In this document: in pieces, positions 34,226 through 46,148 of the stretch
Layout: the number at the start of each line of letters is the position of its first letter
Numbering within the stretch: the stretch's first letter is position 1
Origin: Siphlonurus alternatus
Lineage: Eukaryota; Arthropoda; Insecta; Ephemeroptera; Siphlonuridae
Assembly: GCA_949825025.1 (NCBI GenBank)
Contig: OX463784.1
Coordinates: forward strand, 18,604,124 to 18,668,123
Length of the DNA stretch: 64,000 nt
Direction: 5' to 3'
Position numbers and translations under genes: made by a program
The notes under the pieces: generated by a model
Told to the model about the DNA's origin: nothing
What the model saw: the letters and a program-made list of their open reading frames with translations, nothing else
Databases searched by the model: none

Positions 34226-34262
<37 letters not shown>
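34226..34262. repeat. Poly-A run, about 37 bases
   Basis: Pure A homopolymer preceded by a T-run. No SINE or LINE body is recognised 5' of it. Confidence 0.9.
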
Positions 34263-34267
<5 letters not shown>

Positions 34268-37200
34268 ATTTTTTTGTAGCAATGTCTCTACATAAAAATC
34301 ATATAAGTAGACATTTTTTTTTTTACTTTTTCAATGTAATCATCACCAACTTTATAACACTCGAAAATACAAAAATGTGTTTTAAAAAAATTGGCTCAGA
34401 AATTTTACATCAACTTGACTTTATGACTGAAAACAATTGCTATATCTAGTAAAAAAGTAAGCAGTAATTTTCAATCGTAAAAAGTACACTTGAAACTTTT
34501 ATGGTTTTGCAACTGAATAGTCATAACTCCTTATAATTTAATTTGCACTCGTACAGCTCAACAGTGAAGTATTTTATATCCATAACATAGCGTGTTGTTT
34601 TATGAAGAACATACGTAAATTATTAATTAATTTTCTACTCATTTTATTTGTTACTTTAATAACTATGTCAGTAATGATATTAACATCATATTCAATTAAA
34701 TGTAATTGAAAATTTAATGAAATGTATTACAATTAATTAATATTAGTATAAATAAAACATAGTGTTTATGGTTGTCAGTATTGTTTAACTCTTTTTGCAA
34801 TCTCTTTGTAGCATATTTTGCATAAATATATAACTGCAAGTGACTTAATTTCCATAGCTGTTATTAAATTAATTACCTAGTAATTTAATTAATTTATATT
34901 ACTCAACATAAAACTCAATTCTCATGTAACAGTGTTGGAGCAGTTAACTAGTATATTATATAAATATAATTATCTTAGCATTGCATTAAAGTAGAGTGAT
35001 CATTTTCGAGTGATGGGAAATGTTGAACATTTTACAATTTTTCAAATCAAGATTGAACAGAAAGTACTTTTACTGAGTGAAAGCAGCAGGAAATAACATT
35101 TAAAGGGATGAAAACGGATAATTTATAAAGTACTTTGTTCCATTGAATTATTATTCTGTATTAATTTTAAATTGCACAGTAACATATGTGAGAGATAAGG
35201 TTAATGTAATAACACGTTTTGTTGATTCAAAGTGACATTAAAAATATTGCCACAGTATAAAAGAGTTTATAATAAGTTTCTTTGCACTTTATAAATCAGT
35301 ACACATAAGGATTGTTCAAAAGTTTAACCCTGCTTTATTTGCTTGAGAAAAATATATGCTTGCAACTTACAATATGGAGCATGCAGTACGAACAAAATTT
35401 AATACAAATTGTTTATACTAATCATGCTCTAATAGAATTTGTATGTACCTCTTACAAAATGTAACATTCAGGTTGTGTCGAAGTTTAAAATTCATTATTT
35501 AGAAAGAAGACATGAAAATCCTTAGTAAATATTTTATCTGGCAACGTTACTCCATGCTCACGAATGTTCGTTACAAAATTTCCGTGAAAACAAATTTTGA
35601 GTAACATATTATTTACATGAAGCTGAATATTTTACTTTGTAACTGAGAAAAGTTAGCAAATATTAAATACAAACATTTTCTGGAATGGAGCATTAATTTT
35701 AACAGAGTGCTTTACCATCATCATCTTTTAGTCACAAGCAAATGAATACCGATTAACAGAATTAATAATTTAAACTATCCAGATGAAATCAATACCTGCA
35801 TGAGCACCAGAGCTTACTGAAAATGGAAGTTCTGTAGTTTATTTTGAATTTTTGATTACGATTGCTGTTGATCCAATAGATATTAAGCTGAAAATAATGA
35901 CTGTTGCCATATATATACCTCAGTTAAAAGGCATTTAATAAAATCATCTTGGGAAGCAAATTAATGTTTATACTTTTAATCTCAACAAAACAAATTTACC
36001 AAAGGGACGTATAAAATGCCTTGTTGTTTTTATCGTATCGACGATATGTTTATTGAATTTGTGGAGTGAAAGTTAATCGACGTGTCTCTTCCATCACTTG
36101 ATGTCAAACGTCACCCATAAGACCTAATGATATATAGACACTTTATACGTTCCTTTTAATAAAATGATATTAAATGCATTAAATTTTTGATATTTGGCAA
36201 AAAATTCATTTCTAATTTAATATCCACTATCGTGCTATCAAAATTCATCGTAATCAAAGTTATCAAGAATTTCTATTTCCATAAGCTCTTGTGCTCAGGT
36301 ATTGAATTTATCTGGATACAGTTTAAATTATTAATTGTGTTGATCATCAGTGATCATTTCCTTGCTGCTAAAAGCACTCTGTTCAAATTGATAATCCATT
36401 CCACGAAATGTTTATACTTGAAGTATTAATTTGATCTAGTAACAAATATTCTGATAATATACTGTACTTACTTTGTATGGTTTAATTACATATAAGTTTA
36501 ATTATAAAAATTTCTATGAAAATAATTTTAAGCATGCTATATTATTCTACATTACTTATTCAGTCAGTAGAATATTATAAACATTCACTAACATAAATAG
36601 TGTACTTGCTGTTTAAACATAAAATTCATATAAAATTTCTTCTCGACTAAGTTAGGAGTAAGTTAAATAAATGTTGTAGAATAAATAAAAATATTAGATA
36701 ATTCTTATTATTTTGTTTTGAAGTATGATACTTACTAGAAGTAGTAAATTCTTAATATAAACATCATTAAGATAATTAATAATGTTCTTAATATAGTACG
36801 TATTTATCTATAATAATATTATACATATCCAAGTACTACTAAAGTTTATGAACAGTAGCAAACGATAACATTGCACTGTATATACATTTGTGGAGGATTA
36901 TGAAGCTTGCTCTACTCAAGTGTTTATATTTCATTAACATTGTCACATATGAGAAGAGACGATAAGCTCTATACTAACTTATGAACAAAGAGCGTATACT
37001 TGTGTGTTGTAGAGGATGTACTTGTCGCATGTTACAGCACCATGTGTGTACTTACATGCATTCAACAGGAAAGTATAACGCCCAATTACATATATCATTT
37101 TTTAATGTTAAAAATTTAAATTCAAATCCTACAAATGAGATTCAATCAAATTTTGACATTTTATTGCAAAAAAAGCAAATTTTATATCAGGTATAGATAT

Positions 37201-37866
37201 AATTAATATATTTAGTTTTAGTAAATATATTTATAGTGACATATATTTAATACATCCATGTTAACTCCATATTATAGCAGCTACATATTTAGCCAATTCT
37301 ATATTTATAGTATAACATTGACTGACGTTTTAATAAAACAAATATTTTGAATTCAATTTGATTCCAAATATATTAATTATACTTCTTTTTGATTACCCCT
37401 TACATACATTGAACGCAATTTGCATAGCTTCAGTGTTCACTTGGTTGCATAGATATTGAATTCGCAGGCGTCAGAATAAAAATGGCGTCTATATAAACGA
37501 TTATAAATTATGATCAATTATGTTGCATAAATTCATTAACATATAATATATATGACACGCGAATTATGCAAATAATTAACAATCGTTATTGTAAGTAAAT
37601 TTACGTACATATTTTTTTTTAAAAAAAGTAAGTAGTCATGGCTGACTTCATGCTACATAAATTACAATATTAAAAAAAAAATATGAACAATGTAAATAAA
37701 TTTAATAGTAAAATGTAAAATTTTGTAACACATTCTATGCAAACAGTCTTGAATTGTTTACTATTAAAATACGTTACATATATACAAACCATGTATCTCT
37801 GTCATATACCAACACCACTGTGTGCGAGCGTGCGTGTTGTATCTGCACCTGAACTACGAGAGAGAA

Positions 37867-38718
<852 letters not shown>

Positions 38719-39275
38719 GTTACTTGACACAGTAGTATGCGCATCTGATTGGTAAACTGATGGTCGGAAGCTCGATCCCAGGAGCACCCGTTTGTGCATC
38801 CGAGAGATGACTTAGTGTATCCTCTTTCATTTGTTGACCATCTTGACTGAGATTACCATGGTTCCTGCAGTCACAACCAGGCGAATGATGGGATGGATTC
38901 CTATAATATATAGGCCATTATGGTCGCTGCGATTTGGAAGGAATCAACACAACCCTAAAGGCGAATTCACATGGCGATTTTTATCATGCGACGCGTCGCG
39001 AATAATGCGCACTTGCTGTGACATCCATTGGCGACCATATTTGGCGATTAAAAAAAAAACATCGCATTTAACGCGATTTCGCTGCCGCAACCTGGCGAAT
39101 TCGCTCGCCGCATAGGATTTCACAGCTTGTGTGACAAAATCGCGTCGCATCGCCGTTGTCGCCATCTGAATCCGCCTTAAGCAACGCTAGGTGGGGTCCA
39201 CGAAAAGTTGAAAAGTTAGTCAGTTACTTGTGACCAGTACCTTACGACATAGTTCAGTTGATGCAAAAAAAAAAA
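38719..39275 (+). mobile_element. SINE1 copy, plus strand, split by a MITE
   Basis: The tRNA-like head has box A-like ACACAGTAGTATGCGC and box B-like GGAAGCTCGATCCCAGG. It is followed by GAGATGACTTAGTGTATCCT, GACCATCTTGACTGAGAT, CCATGGTTCC, the block AGGCGAATGATGGGATGG, GGAAGGAAT, then CCCTAA. A 219-bp MITE (38959-39177) follows. The SINE resumes with AAGCAACGCTAGGTGGGGTC, CACGAAAAGTTGAAAAGTTA, GACCAGTACC and a poly-A tail at 39264-39275. The internal promoter is of tRNA type. Without the MITE the SINE is about 335 bp. It is probably inactive because of the insertion. Confidence 0.88.
38959..39177. mobile_element. PIF/Harbinger-like MITE, family G copy 2
   Basis: The element begins AGGCGAATTCACATGGCGAT and ends with the inverse, CATCTGAATCCGCCT. 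TAA lies on both sides (38956-38958 and 39178-39180). The unoccupied SINE1 paralog near 46415 reads CCCTAAGCAA, so a single TAA was duplicated. A 3-bp TWA duplication is typical of PIF/Harbinger. The interior carries CGCGTCGCGAATAATGCGCA and CTTGCTGTGACATCCATTGG, and is CpG-rich. There is no coding capacity. Confidence 0.9.
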
Positions 39276-39484
39276 ATAATAAAATGGTTGGTTGGTTGGT
39301 TACCAATGGTGGAACTTGTTTGTCAATATTGTTCACAGTGCTCTCTGAGGCTCCTAATACCCAGTCTGCACGCCAGACAATTAAAGAACACGTATGTTGT
39401 TTACAAAACATTCTGCTGTCTGAATCACCCTAGCGGAGTATAGAAAGTCATAAACTGCCTTCCTCCTACCAATTCTACCATCTA
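39276..39484. other. Intergenic; possible SINE tail
   Basis: A TGGT-rich stretch (GGTTGGTTGGTTGGTTACC) after the SINE1 poly-A. It may include part of the 3' body of the tRNA-headed element at 39485. Confidence 0.35.
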
Positions 39485-39592
39485 GTAATCAGTTACACCC
39501 ATCCCAAGTCACGAAAAGTCTGCCGTGTTCACGGGATTTGAACTGGGGACCTCTCGGACAAGAGTCTAAACCACTATACCATAGAGCTGGTA
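39485..39592 (-). mobile_element. tRNA-like head of another SINE, minus strand
   Basis: The minus strand reads TACCAGCTCTATGGTATAGT, GGTTTAGACTCTTGTCCGAG, AGGTCCCCAGTTCAAATCCC. TGGTATAGTGG is a strong box A and AGTTCAAATCC a strong box B. The acceptor stem does not close and the body continues CTTTTCGTGACTTGGGATGG, so it is a SINE or tRNA pseudogene, not a tRNA gene. The word CTTTTCGTSACTT also occurs in SINE3 (49918-50229), hinting at a shared body. Confidence 0.7.
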
Positions 39593-39744
39593 AAAATAAA
39601 TAATAAATAAAATGTGTACATATGACACAATCTTGTTTTCTTTGTTTCTTTTTCAAATTTGAAACTATTGATGTAGTAAGCTTTTTAACGAAATGTGGCT
39701 TACATAAAATAATCTTCATTTAAAAAATGCATTTTATTATTTAT

Positions 39745-40103
39745 AATGGAGTACCGACCTCAAAATTTTTTATTGCAGAAATGGATAGAGGGTGCAAAGT
39801 TATGCTACTCTGATTTTTTTTTCAGATTTTTTAGAGCCCGGCAAATATTTTGTAAAAATTATTGAAAGTACAGAAAAAGTGCCGCCTCTTGCCGCCTCTC
39901 TTAATAAATAAAAAGATAGGACCCAAAAGGGACGTGGATTCGAACCCGACCTCGCCAAAACTTTTTGGCAATACTTCCCGGTCCCTAAAAAATCTGAAAA
40001 AAATCAGAGTGGCATATTTTTGCAGCCTCTATGATTTATTGCAGAAATGGATAGAGCCTCTATCCATTTCTGCAATAAAAAAATTTGAGGTCGGTACTCC
40101 ATT
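39745..40103. mobile_element. Foldback MITE, family D copy 2, with a doubled arm
   Basis: The ends AATGGAGTACCGACCTC and GAGGTCGGTACTCCATT are inverted. The next block, ATTGCAGAAATGGATAGAGG, is the family D signature. The middle holds GCCGCCTCTTGCCGCCTCTC and CGTGGATTCGAACCCGACC. The right part has an additional copy of the signature facing its partner, forming a perfect 45-base palindrome at 40035-40079. This looks like a partial arm duplication. Confidence 0.88.
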
Positions 40104-41612
40104 GTAATAAATAGTATTGATGTCTTTCAATGAAGATTTTATTTTTATTAATACAATGTACTGTATATTAGATTTAAATTCTATTTTAAAACAATAAAAT
40201 TTTACATGGAGATCCAATATGATGCTATGAAATTAAATTACTTTGTTGTACATTAGTTTTAACGTTTCACGAAGTTGCAATCTGTAACATTATAATGGAG
40301 TGTATTATAGAACATAATTGCCAATTTAATAAAGTAATAGACCGATGCACCAGTGTATAAAATTGTTCGTGCACTTCTTTGCCTCTCTAGAACTTTAATA
40401 TCTAAGCTTAGTGTGGCTGATCTTGCAAGAAACAGACACTATCTTGGCACCAAAATGAAGAAGCAATTATATTTTATTGTTATTTATTTCTTCTTGTATA
40501 TAATAAGTAGAACCACTTATTTTAAACTTTATTTTTTCAGAAAAAATAATAAATATATTCTGCAATGCGCATAGACATAAACTTAATACATAATTAGGTC
40601 ATTTTATATATTAAAAATTGAAACTCAGATCATTTACAAAACTAAAAAATGCTTAGAAAATAAAATTTCAGAAACAATTAACTGTAAAAAAATAGTTTTA
40701 TCATATTAAATAATTAATTTTGTTTATTAATCAATATTATTTTTAATTTTTTATTAATTTATTACAATTAGATTTATTTTTTTAAAAAAAATAAGATATT
40801 TTGTATAAATATTTAATATAAGTTATAAAATTGTTTAATGTTACAATACACAACGTAGCATTAAATTTAAACCATCCTGAGGTCATTTATAAAAAGAGTA
40901 AACAAATTTATGACATGGCATTACTATATTTTAAATGCAGCAAACAAAAAAATAATGTTTTTTCAATTAACTGAAAACTTGGTTCCACGCTTTTGGAAAT
41001 ATTTTTTTGTAATTTATATTATAGTTAATTCAAATATGAGGCAAACTAATAAAGTAATAAAAATTGTATATTTTCCATTTGAATTGCTATCAGCGATTGT
41101 GTAACAAAAATATTAAATTAAATATATTCAGAGACTTCATAAATTATAGTCATGCATGCACAATATTCGCATCACATCGCTCTAAAAAATCTCATGTAAA
41201 TGTACCTTCACTTCTTAAAAAAGCTGTGTCACCTGTTTCAGTAATTCCTGGTCTTTTCCTCCTCCAATTATGTTCCCTTTAATTAAGTTTCTTTGTTTAA
41301 AGACTGCGGTGAGAAAAAGTTGAACTAACCTGTCTTTAAATTATGTACAAATTGTTCAGATTTATACAGAATTTTAATAGGAAACAACGAAAAAAATGGA
41401 AGAAATTACAGGTTAATTAGCACATACCTTGAACTTTATCCCTGCTCTAACAAGACACAAAGAGACTTTTTTTTCTTTTTTTAATTAGGGGGATATGAGA
41501 AAAACACCCATTCTTGTCATCACAAGAAAGTTTGAATTCACCACGCCTGCGGAGTCTTAACCAATTATTAGAAGATAGATAAAGTTTGTATTATCCCAAA
41601 GTGTACTATATC
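40104..41612. other. Intergenic, nothing recognised
   Basis: A+T-rich DNA. Several 60-80 codon frames are present, all without domains. Confidence 0.45.
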
Positions 41613-41808
41613 TATATCTTTGGACAGTGAAATTTACTCCTGCTTTGCTTATTAGACGTTACCACACAGTATATGGAAGCTTAAGGAACTCTTTTGATAT
41701 GTTTTTTACATCTCCCGAAATTAAAAATCTACATCTCTCTGTCTATTGAAGTTACAACGCTAGCAGGTGAGGCAGGAGTAAAGTTTACCTGAGGTGTATT
41801 GATACAGT
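41613..41808. mobile_element. Possible foldback MITE
   Basis: GTGAAATTTACTCCTGC at the left and GCAGGAGTAAAGTTTACC at the right are inverted copies. The similarity extends weakly outward (CTATATC and GATACAG) to about 45 bp per side. No duplication is clear. Confidence 0.5.
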
Positions 41809-43677
41809 AACTAATATATTTACATACATATTTATATAATATATTATATGTACTGTATACTTATTATATAGAGCTGATTACTGTTTATGTTAACGTGAGG
41901 CGGGAGAGGGTTTTTCCTATATACTAACACATTGCGAAGGGGGTGCAGGAGGAAGGGAAAAGAGAAAGTTTTGTCAGGCCAGATTATACAGTGAGCATAG
42001 GCAAAATGACGAAAAAAAATTATAACAGATACTTTTAACTGTTTTTTGGCTGCGATATTTTTTTTATGAGTTCTATCGTGTACTGTTAAACTATTTTTAA
42101 AGTATTTAAACCTAATTTATTTTATTAAGTTAAGTAAAAAATTACTGCACACTTTGTTTATATGCTAGTCCGTACATTCTGGCCCTCCTCGCATGACGTC
42201 AGCGCAATCCCCTCTATATGTCAGCATTTTGCTTCTAGCTCCATTGTAAATACATACAAAACCAAATTTGAGTAATATTTGTTTCAGTGAATGCAATTAC
42301 AGCTCCTATTTCAATTTTTTTGAAAGTTCATATCTTTAATAAAATTTAAAATGAAACTATAACTAAATATATAAAAATAAACATAAGTTAAGACCCATTC
42401 CTTATAATTATTTAACTTTTCCAGACACCAAGATTGAAATTATGTTAAATACGTTATGTAATTATGCATGCCAGGAACTTTAAATTTTGTCAATGTATCA
42501 AGGTTCAAAGGGATTAATTTTTATTTCAATTTACGTAATATATATTGCAGTTAAATTTTATTAAAAACAAAAAGTTAAATGTAGGTCATTTAATGCAATC
42601 AAACGTAAATTGTTGCAGTTTCTATATATAGAAGGTTCTCGGTATCAGCTTCAATTTGCCGATGTATTCAATAGCATGTGCACTCTGTCGTAATGGTTGC
42701 TTGACTGCTTTGTAACATATGCTTACATTGAAAGGTTTCAGTGAATGGTAGCAAATTGCATGCTAAAGTTCAGTACAAGCGGATCTCATTTCAAAGCAAA
42801 TTGTTGCAATAGTGATAATTAAATTAAATGTCATAATATGTTATATATGAGTATTGATTAAATAGCAGTTTAGTTCTATGAAGGCTAAGGTTTACACTAG
42901 ATTTAATTTTCATTACTCCTTTTTTTAACGCATTGTCTATTGATAATTACAGCACAACTTAAACCTTTCCTGTATATTTTTTCTATTTAAAATCCCAATT
43001 GAACCTTTTTCTTGTTAATGCGACTATCTGATCTATTTTTAACTACATTGCACATCAGTAGTGGTGGGTTTAAGACATCACCCTATTTTTTTCACTGTAT
43101 GAACAGTCAATTTAGAAGGTTTAGTAGCTAATACAATGGTAACAAGACGTCGTTAAGATTCAATTAAACTAGCCACTGGTTTGTTTTACCAATGATTTCT
43201 TCTATGGGAAAATAAGTATAACAAGCTCACCTATACTTCAATTAGTTTGTATTTTTGTGTACATACGTTGTTGAATATGTGCAGCCTCATTAAAACATTT
43301 TCATTTCATTGCAATTATAAAGGATTATACTTGGATTTAGATGAATTTTGTAATGTAATTTTGATAATAATCATTTCGATCTACAGAGGGCATACTTTTT
43401 AATTTTTGTACTGTTGAATGACATGCATGGTGATAAACGTGTTTGATGAATTTGTCTGATTTCATATAATCCCATGTTTTACCACTTTTACTTTAAATGC
43501 AAATAATTCATTCATTATAACTAATGAGTAACTAATCTCATGGCTTTGTAGAGTGTGTGATGAGAAGATTATCTAGGTAGAAAATTTTACAATTATTTAT
43601 AATAAGATTGGTCTTTATAATATAGTAATCGGTGCTATCATTTAATATTTGAGAAGTAACTTAATACCTGTTTGTAC
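41809..43677. other. Intergenic, nothing recognised
   Basis: A+T-rich with one less A+T-rich patch at 42170-42240 that contains TGACGTCA. No gene. Confidence 0.4.
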
Positions 43678-43798
43678 TTAAAGGAGGGGAATGGCTTCAT
43701 ATTTTTTTAACTTTGTTGATGCAGTAAAATATACGTCTGCAAACAAAAGAAAAACCACCTCCCCCCTCCTTAACTGACTTTCAACTGTTGAAAGTTAA

Positions 43799-43925
43799 GA
43801 TGTTCAAAAAATTGCGTCAATGACGTAATTTCGCGTCAGAGGGAAGCAACCAATCACAGCGCGCGCCTCTCTAGAAACCCTCGCGCAATTGGCTGCTTCC
43901 CTGTTGACGCAGCTTTTTGAACGTC
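43799..43925. mobile_element. TTAA element B, inside A
   Basis: A 127-bp element with ends GATGTTCAAAAAATTGCGTC and GACGCAGCTTTTTGAACGTC, inverted at about 19 of 22 bases. TTAA flanks both sides (43795-43798 and 43926-43929). A second inverted block lies inside (GAGGGAAGCAACCAAT and ATTGGCTGCTTCCCTG) around a CpG-rich centre, GCGCGCGCC. Two ATTGG boxes face each other. Confidence 0.85.
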
Positions 43926-43929
43926 TTAA

Positions 43930-44295
43930 AGGTAAGATAACGCCACCAATGTTAAAAAAAAAATTCTCACACAAAAGTTATGAAAAAAATTTAAAATTTT
44001 AAAATGTTCTCCTCTACACCCCCTATTAGTAGCTAAAATATTAAAATATCAGGTATACAAATACGATCTAGTTTTTGAGTTATGAATTTTTAAAGTTGAC
44101 TAATTTAACATGGAGAAATGAAACTTCCATGTTAAATTAATCAACTTTAAAAATTCATAACTCAAAAACTAGATCGTATTTGTATACCTGATATTTTAGC
44201 TACTGATAGGAGGTGTAGAGGAGAACATTTTAAATTTTTTTTTCAGAATTTTTGTGAGAGGGATTTTTTTTAACATTGGTGGCGTTATCTTACCC
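43930..44295. mobile_element. TTAA foldback element C, copy 1, inside A
   Basis: A 366-bp near-perfect palindrome. The ends are RGGTAAGATAACGCCACC and GGTGGCGTTATCTTACCC. Each arm is about 165 bp and contains GTTCTCCTCTACA, CAGGTATACAAATACGATCT and AGTTTTTGAGTTATGAATTT. The loop reads CATGGAGAAATGAAACTTCC. TTAA lies at 43926-43929 and 44296-44299. A truncated sister copy is at 48771. Confidence 0.92.
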
Positions 44296-44422
44296 TTAAC
44301 TTTCAACAGCCGGAAGTCAAGGAAGGAGGGGGGGGATGGCGTTTCTTTTAGTGCAGACATATGTTTTACTGCATGAACAAAATTAAAAAAATGTAAAAGT
44401 TGAAGCCGATCCCCACCTTTAA

Positions 44423-44956
44423 GCTAAAAAAAAAGCAATAATTAAAGAAATAAATTAAAATTTCATATGAAAATATGTCATTAATTTACACTGGAAAATA
44501 TCCAAGTTTCATATTTAAATTGATGAAAGTTTTAGCTGATTAAATGTAGAAATTTGTCAGCGTGTCTGTCTTTGTCAGAGACATTATTAATAATAGAAGA
44601 ATATGAAGAAGCTTCTCTTATACATAATCTTTTATGAGCCATATATCAGCTGTTCAACGTAGCTATTCTTACAAGTTAGTACATCATACAAAAGACTTGA
44701 GAGTGCTGTTAGTATACAGTCTTAAATATGAATAACCTGTGAAAATTGATTTTATGTTATGCTGTAATATTTATCAACTTTGCTTATATGAAATAATAAC
44801 TCAGAAATAAATTTTCTCAAAGCAGTCAGATTCAGGAAGGTATTATTCAGAAAGGATTTTCACTAACCGCGGTTAGTGCCATTAATTCAGGCTGATGCTA
44901 AACGTTGCTTAGTGAGAAACCTTCTGGATTTATTTTCCTTCGTTGATATCGAATAA
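44423..44956. other. Intergenic; weak CTAACCGCGGTTAG motif
   Basis: TTCACTAACCGCGGTTAGTG and TTGCTTAGTGAGAAAC near 44868-44930 resemble the arms of the element at 17634. This is probably a decayed relative. Confidence 0.4.
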
Positions 44957-45166
44957 AGGTGGATTTTCATGGGCGATTTCCAGCCTGCGACGCGACGCGA
45001 ATAATGCGCACTTGCTGTAACATCCATTGGCGGCCATATTGGGCGATTAAAAGAAAAAGAGCATCGTAATTAACGCGATTACTGGCGAATTCGCCGCCGC
45101 ATAGGATTTCGCAGCTTTTATGTCAACTCGCGCCGCATCGCTTTTGTCGCTCATGAAAATCCACCT
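44957..45166. mobile_element. PIF/Harbinger-like MITE, family G copy 3
   Basis: A 210-bp element starting AGGTGGATTTTCATG and ending with the exact inverse, CATGAAAATCCACCT. TAA flanks both ends (44954-44956 and 45167-45169). It carries the family interior GACGCGAATAATGCGCACTT, GGCGGCCATATTGGGCGATT and TGGCGAATTCGCCGCCGCAT. Confidence 0.92.
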
Positions 45167-45654
45167 TAATACAAACAGATTTTATTCATGATTTTTATTT
45201 TGAGTTAAATTATACAGTATTTCTCCATATATACTCTCTTCAATTACTATAATATGTGTGTATACATATAAAATATGAACGTTTAATCAATATTTTATCC
45301 TTTGATTTATTATTGTAACCTTATAATGTTGTGTAGTTTAGTAAAGTTTCGAGCCTAAAAGTGTGAACATTTTTATTGAATAAAAAAAAATCGTAACAGC
45401 ATACAAAGGGAGTAGCAAATGATCATGAAATTTAAATATGACAAAAGTCAATTTCTACGTAAATTTTAACTATATCTACACGTTTAAGTAAATATATTAA
45501 AACAATATTGTTCAACAAATGAAATGAAGATTATTATCGGAAATAAAAGGTTATGGACTTCCTACTTACATGATGAACTAGAAACTTTGTAGAGGTATTT
45601 TATGAATATCAACCTCTCTTCAAAGTCTTATATTTTTTATGCTCAGTAGGAATC
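45167..45654. other. Intergenic, nothing recognised
   Basis: A+T-rich DNA, no gene. Confidence 0.45.
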
Positions 45655-45720
45655 CTTTCACATCCGGCTACTTCTGGGGGTAATCTTATATATATGTTAA
45701 ACTGTATACTTGGCTGAAAT
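45655..45720 (+). repeat. CTTCCGGCTACTTCCGG repeat, copy 1
   Basis: CTTTCACATCCGGCTACTTC, TGGGGGTAAT, then GTTAAACTGTATAC. It is one of four related copies within 2.6 kb. Confidence 0.6.
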
Positions 45721-46148
45721 TACAGAATATTTGTTAAGAAAGCTATTAAAAAAAGTTTAGTTCATATAATGTCAGTGTTCTCATTTTATAAGTTTATAAT
45801 TTTTGCCATTTCTCTTTATATAAAATATTAATGAAAAATATCTTATTTCAAACTTTTCCTTTCAATTAATAACGAAAGGCTGCTACTTTTATAATAATTA
45901 AACATCATCGTCTTTGTTAATTATTTAGAACAGAGTTTAGAACTTTTTTACTATAACAGGTATATATAAAAAAAAAGTTGCATTGTTAAAACTTTTCATT
46001 CTTAGATTATTTAAATTGTTAAGTATTTTTTACTTTTGTTTAAGTTTAATCTTTTTTAAAAAGAATACTTAATAATGATACTCTAACAAATATAAAATAC
46101 CCACTGAAAGTAGTCAGGGAAAAAGCATACTTTTTATACGGTACATAC

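Larger units (their letters stand above)
43682..44418. mobile_element. TTAA palindromic element A, host of two insertions
   Basis: Flanked by TTAA on both sides (43678-43681 and 44419-44422). The left arm, 43682-43794, starts AGGAGGGGAATGGCTTC. The right arm, 44300-44418, ends GAAGCCGATCCCCACCT and mirrors it end to end, through GATGCAGTAAAATAT, GTCTGCA, CCCCCTCCTT and GTTGAAAG. Without its insertions the element is a palindrome of about 236 bp whose centre reads GAAAGTTAACTTTC, a natural TTAA site. That TTAA now carries elements B and C. No coding capacity; piggyBac or Kolobok type by its duplication. Confidence 0.9.

Noticed and set aside
39485..39592. tRNA gene
   Set aside because: Boxes A and B are good, but no acceptor stem closes and SINE body sequence follows the 3' side.
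43678..44422. Bacterial-type origin, attachment site or CRISPR array
   Set aside because: The repeats are inverted transposon arms with TTAA joints; there are no regularly spaced direct repeats anywhere in the window.
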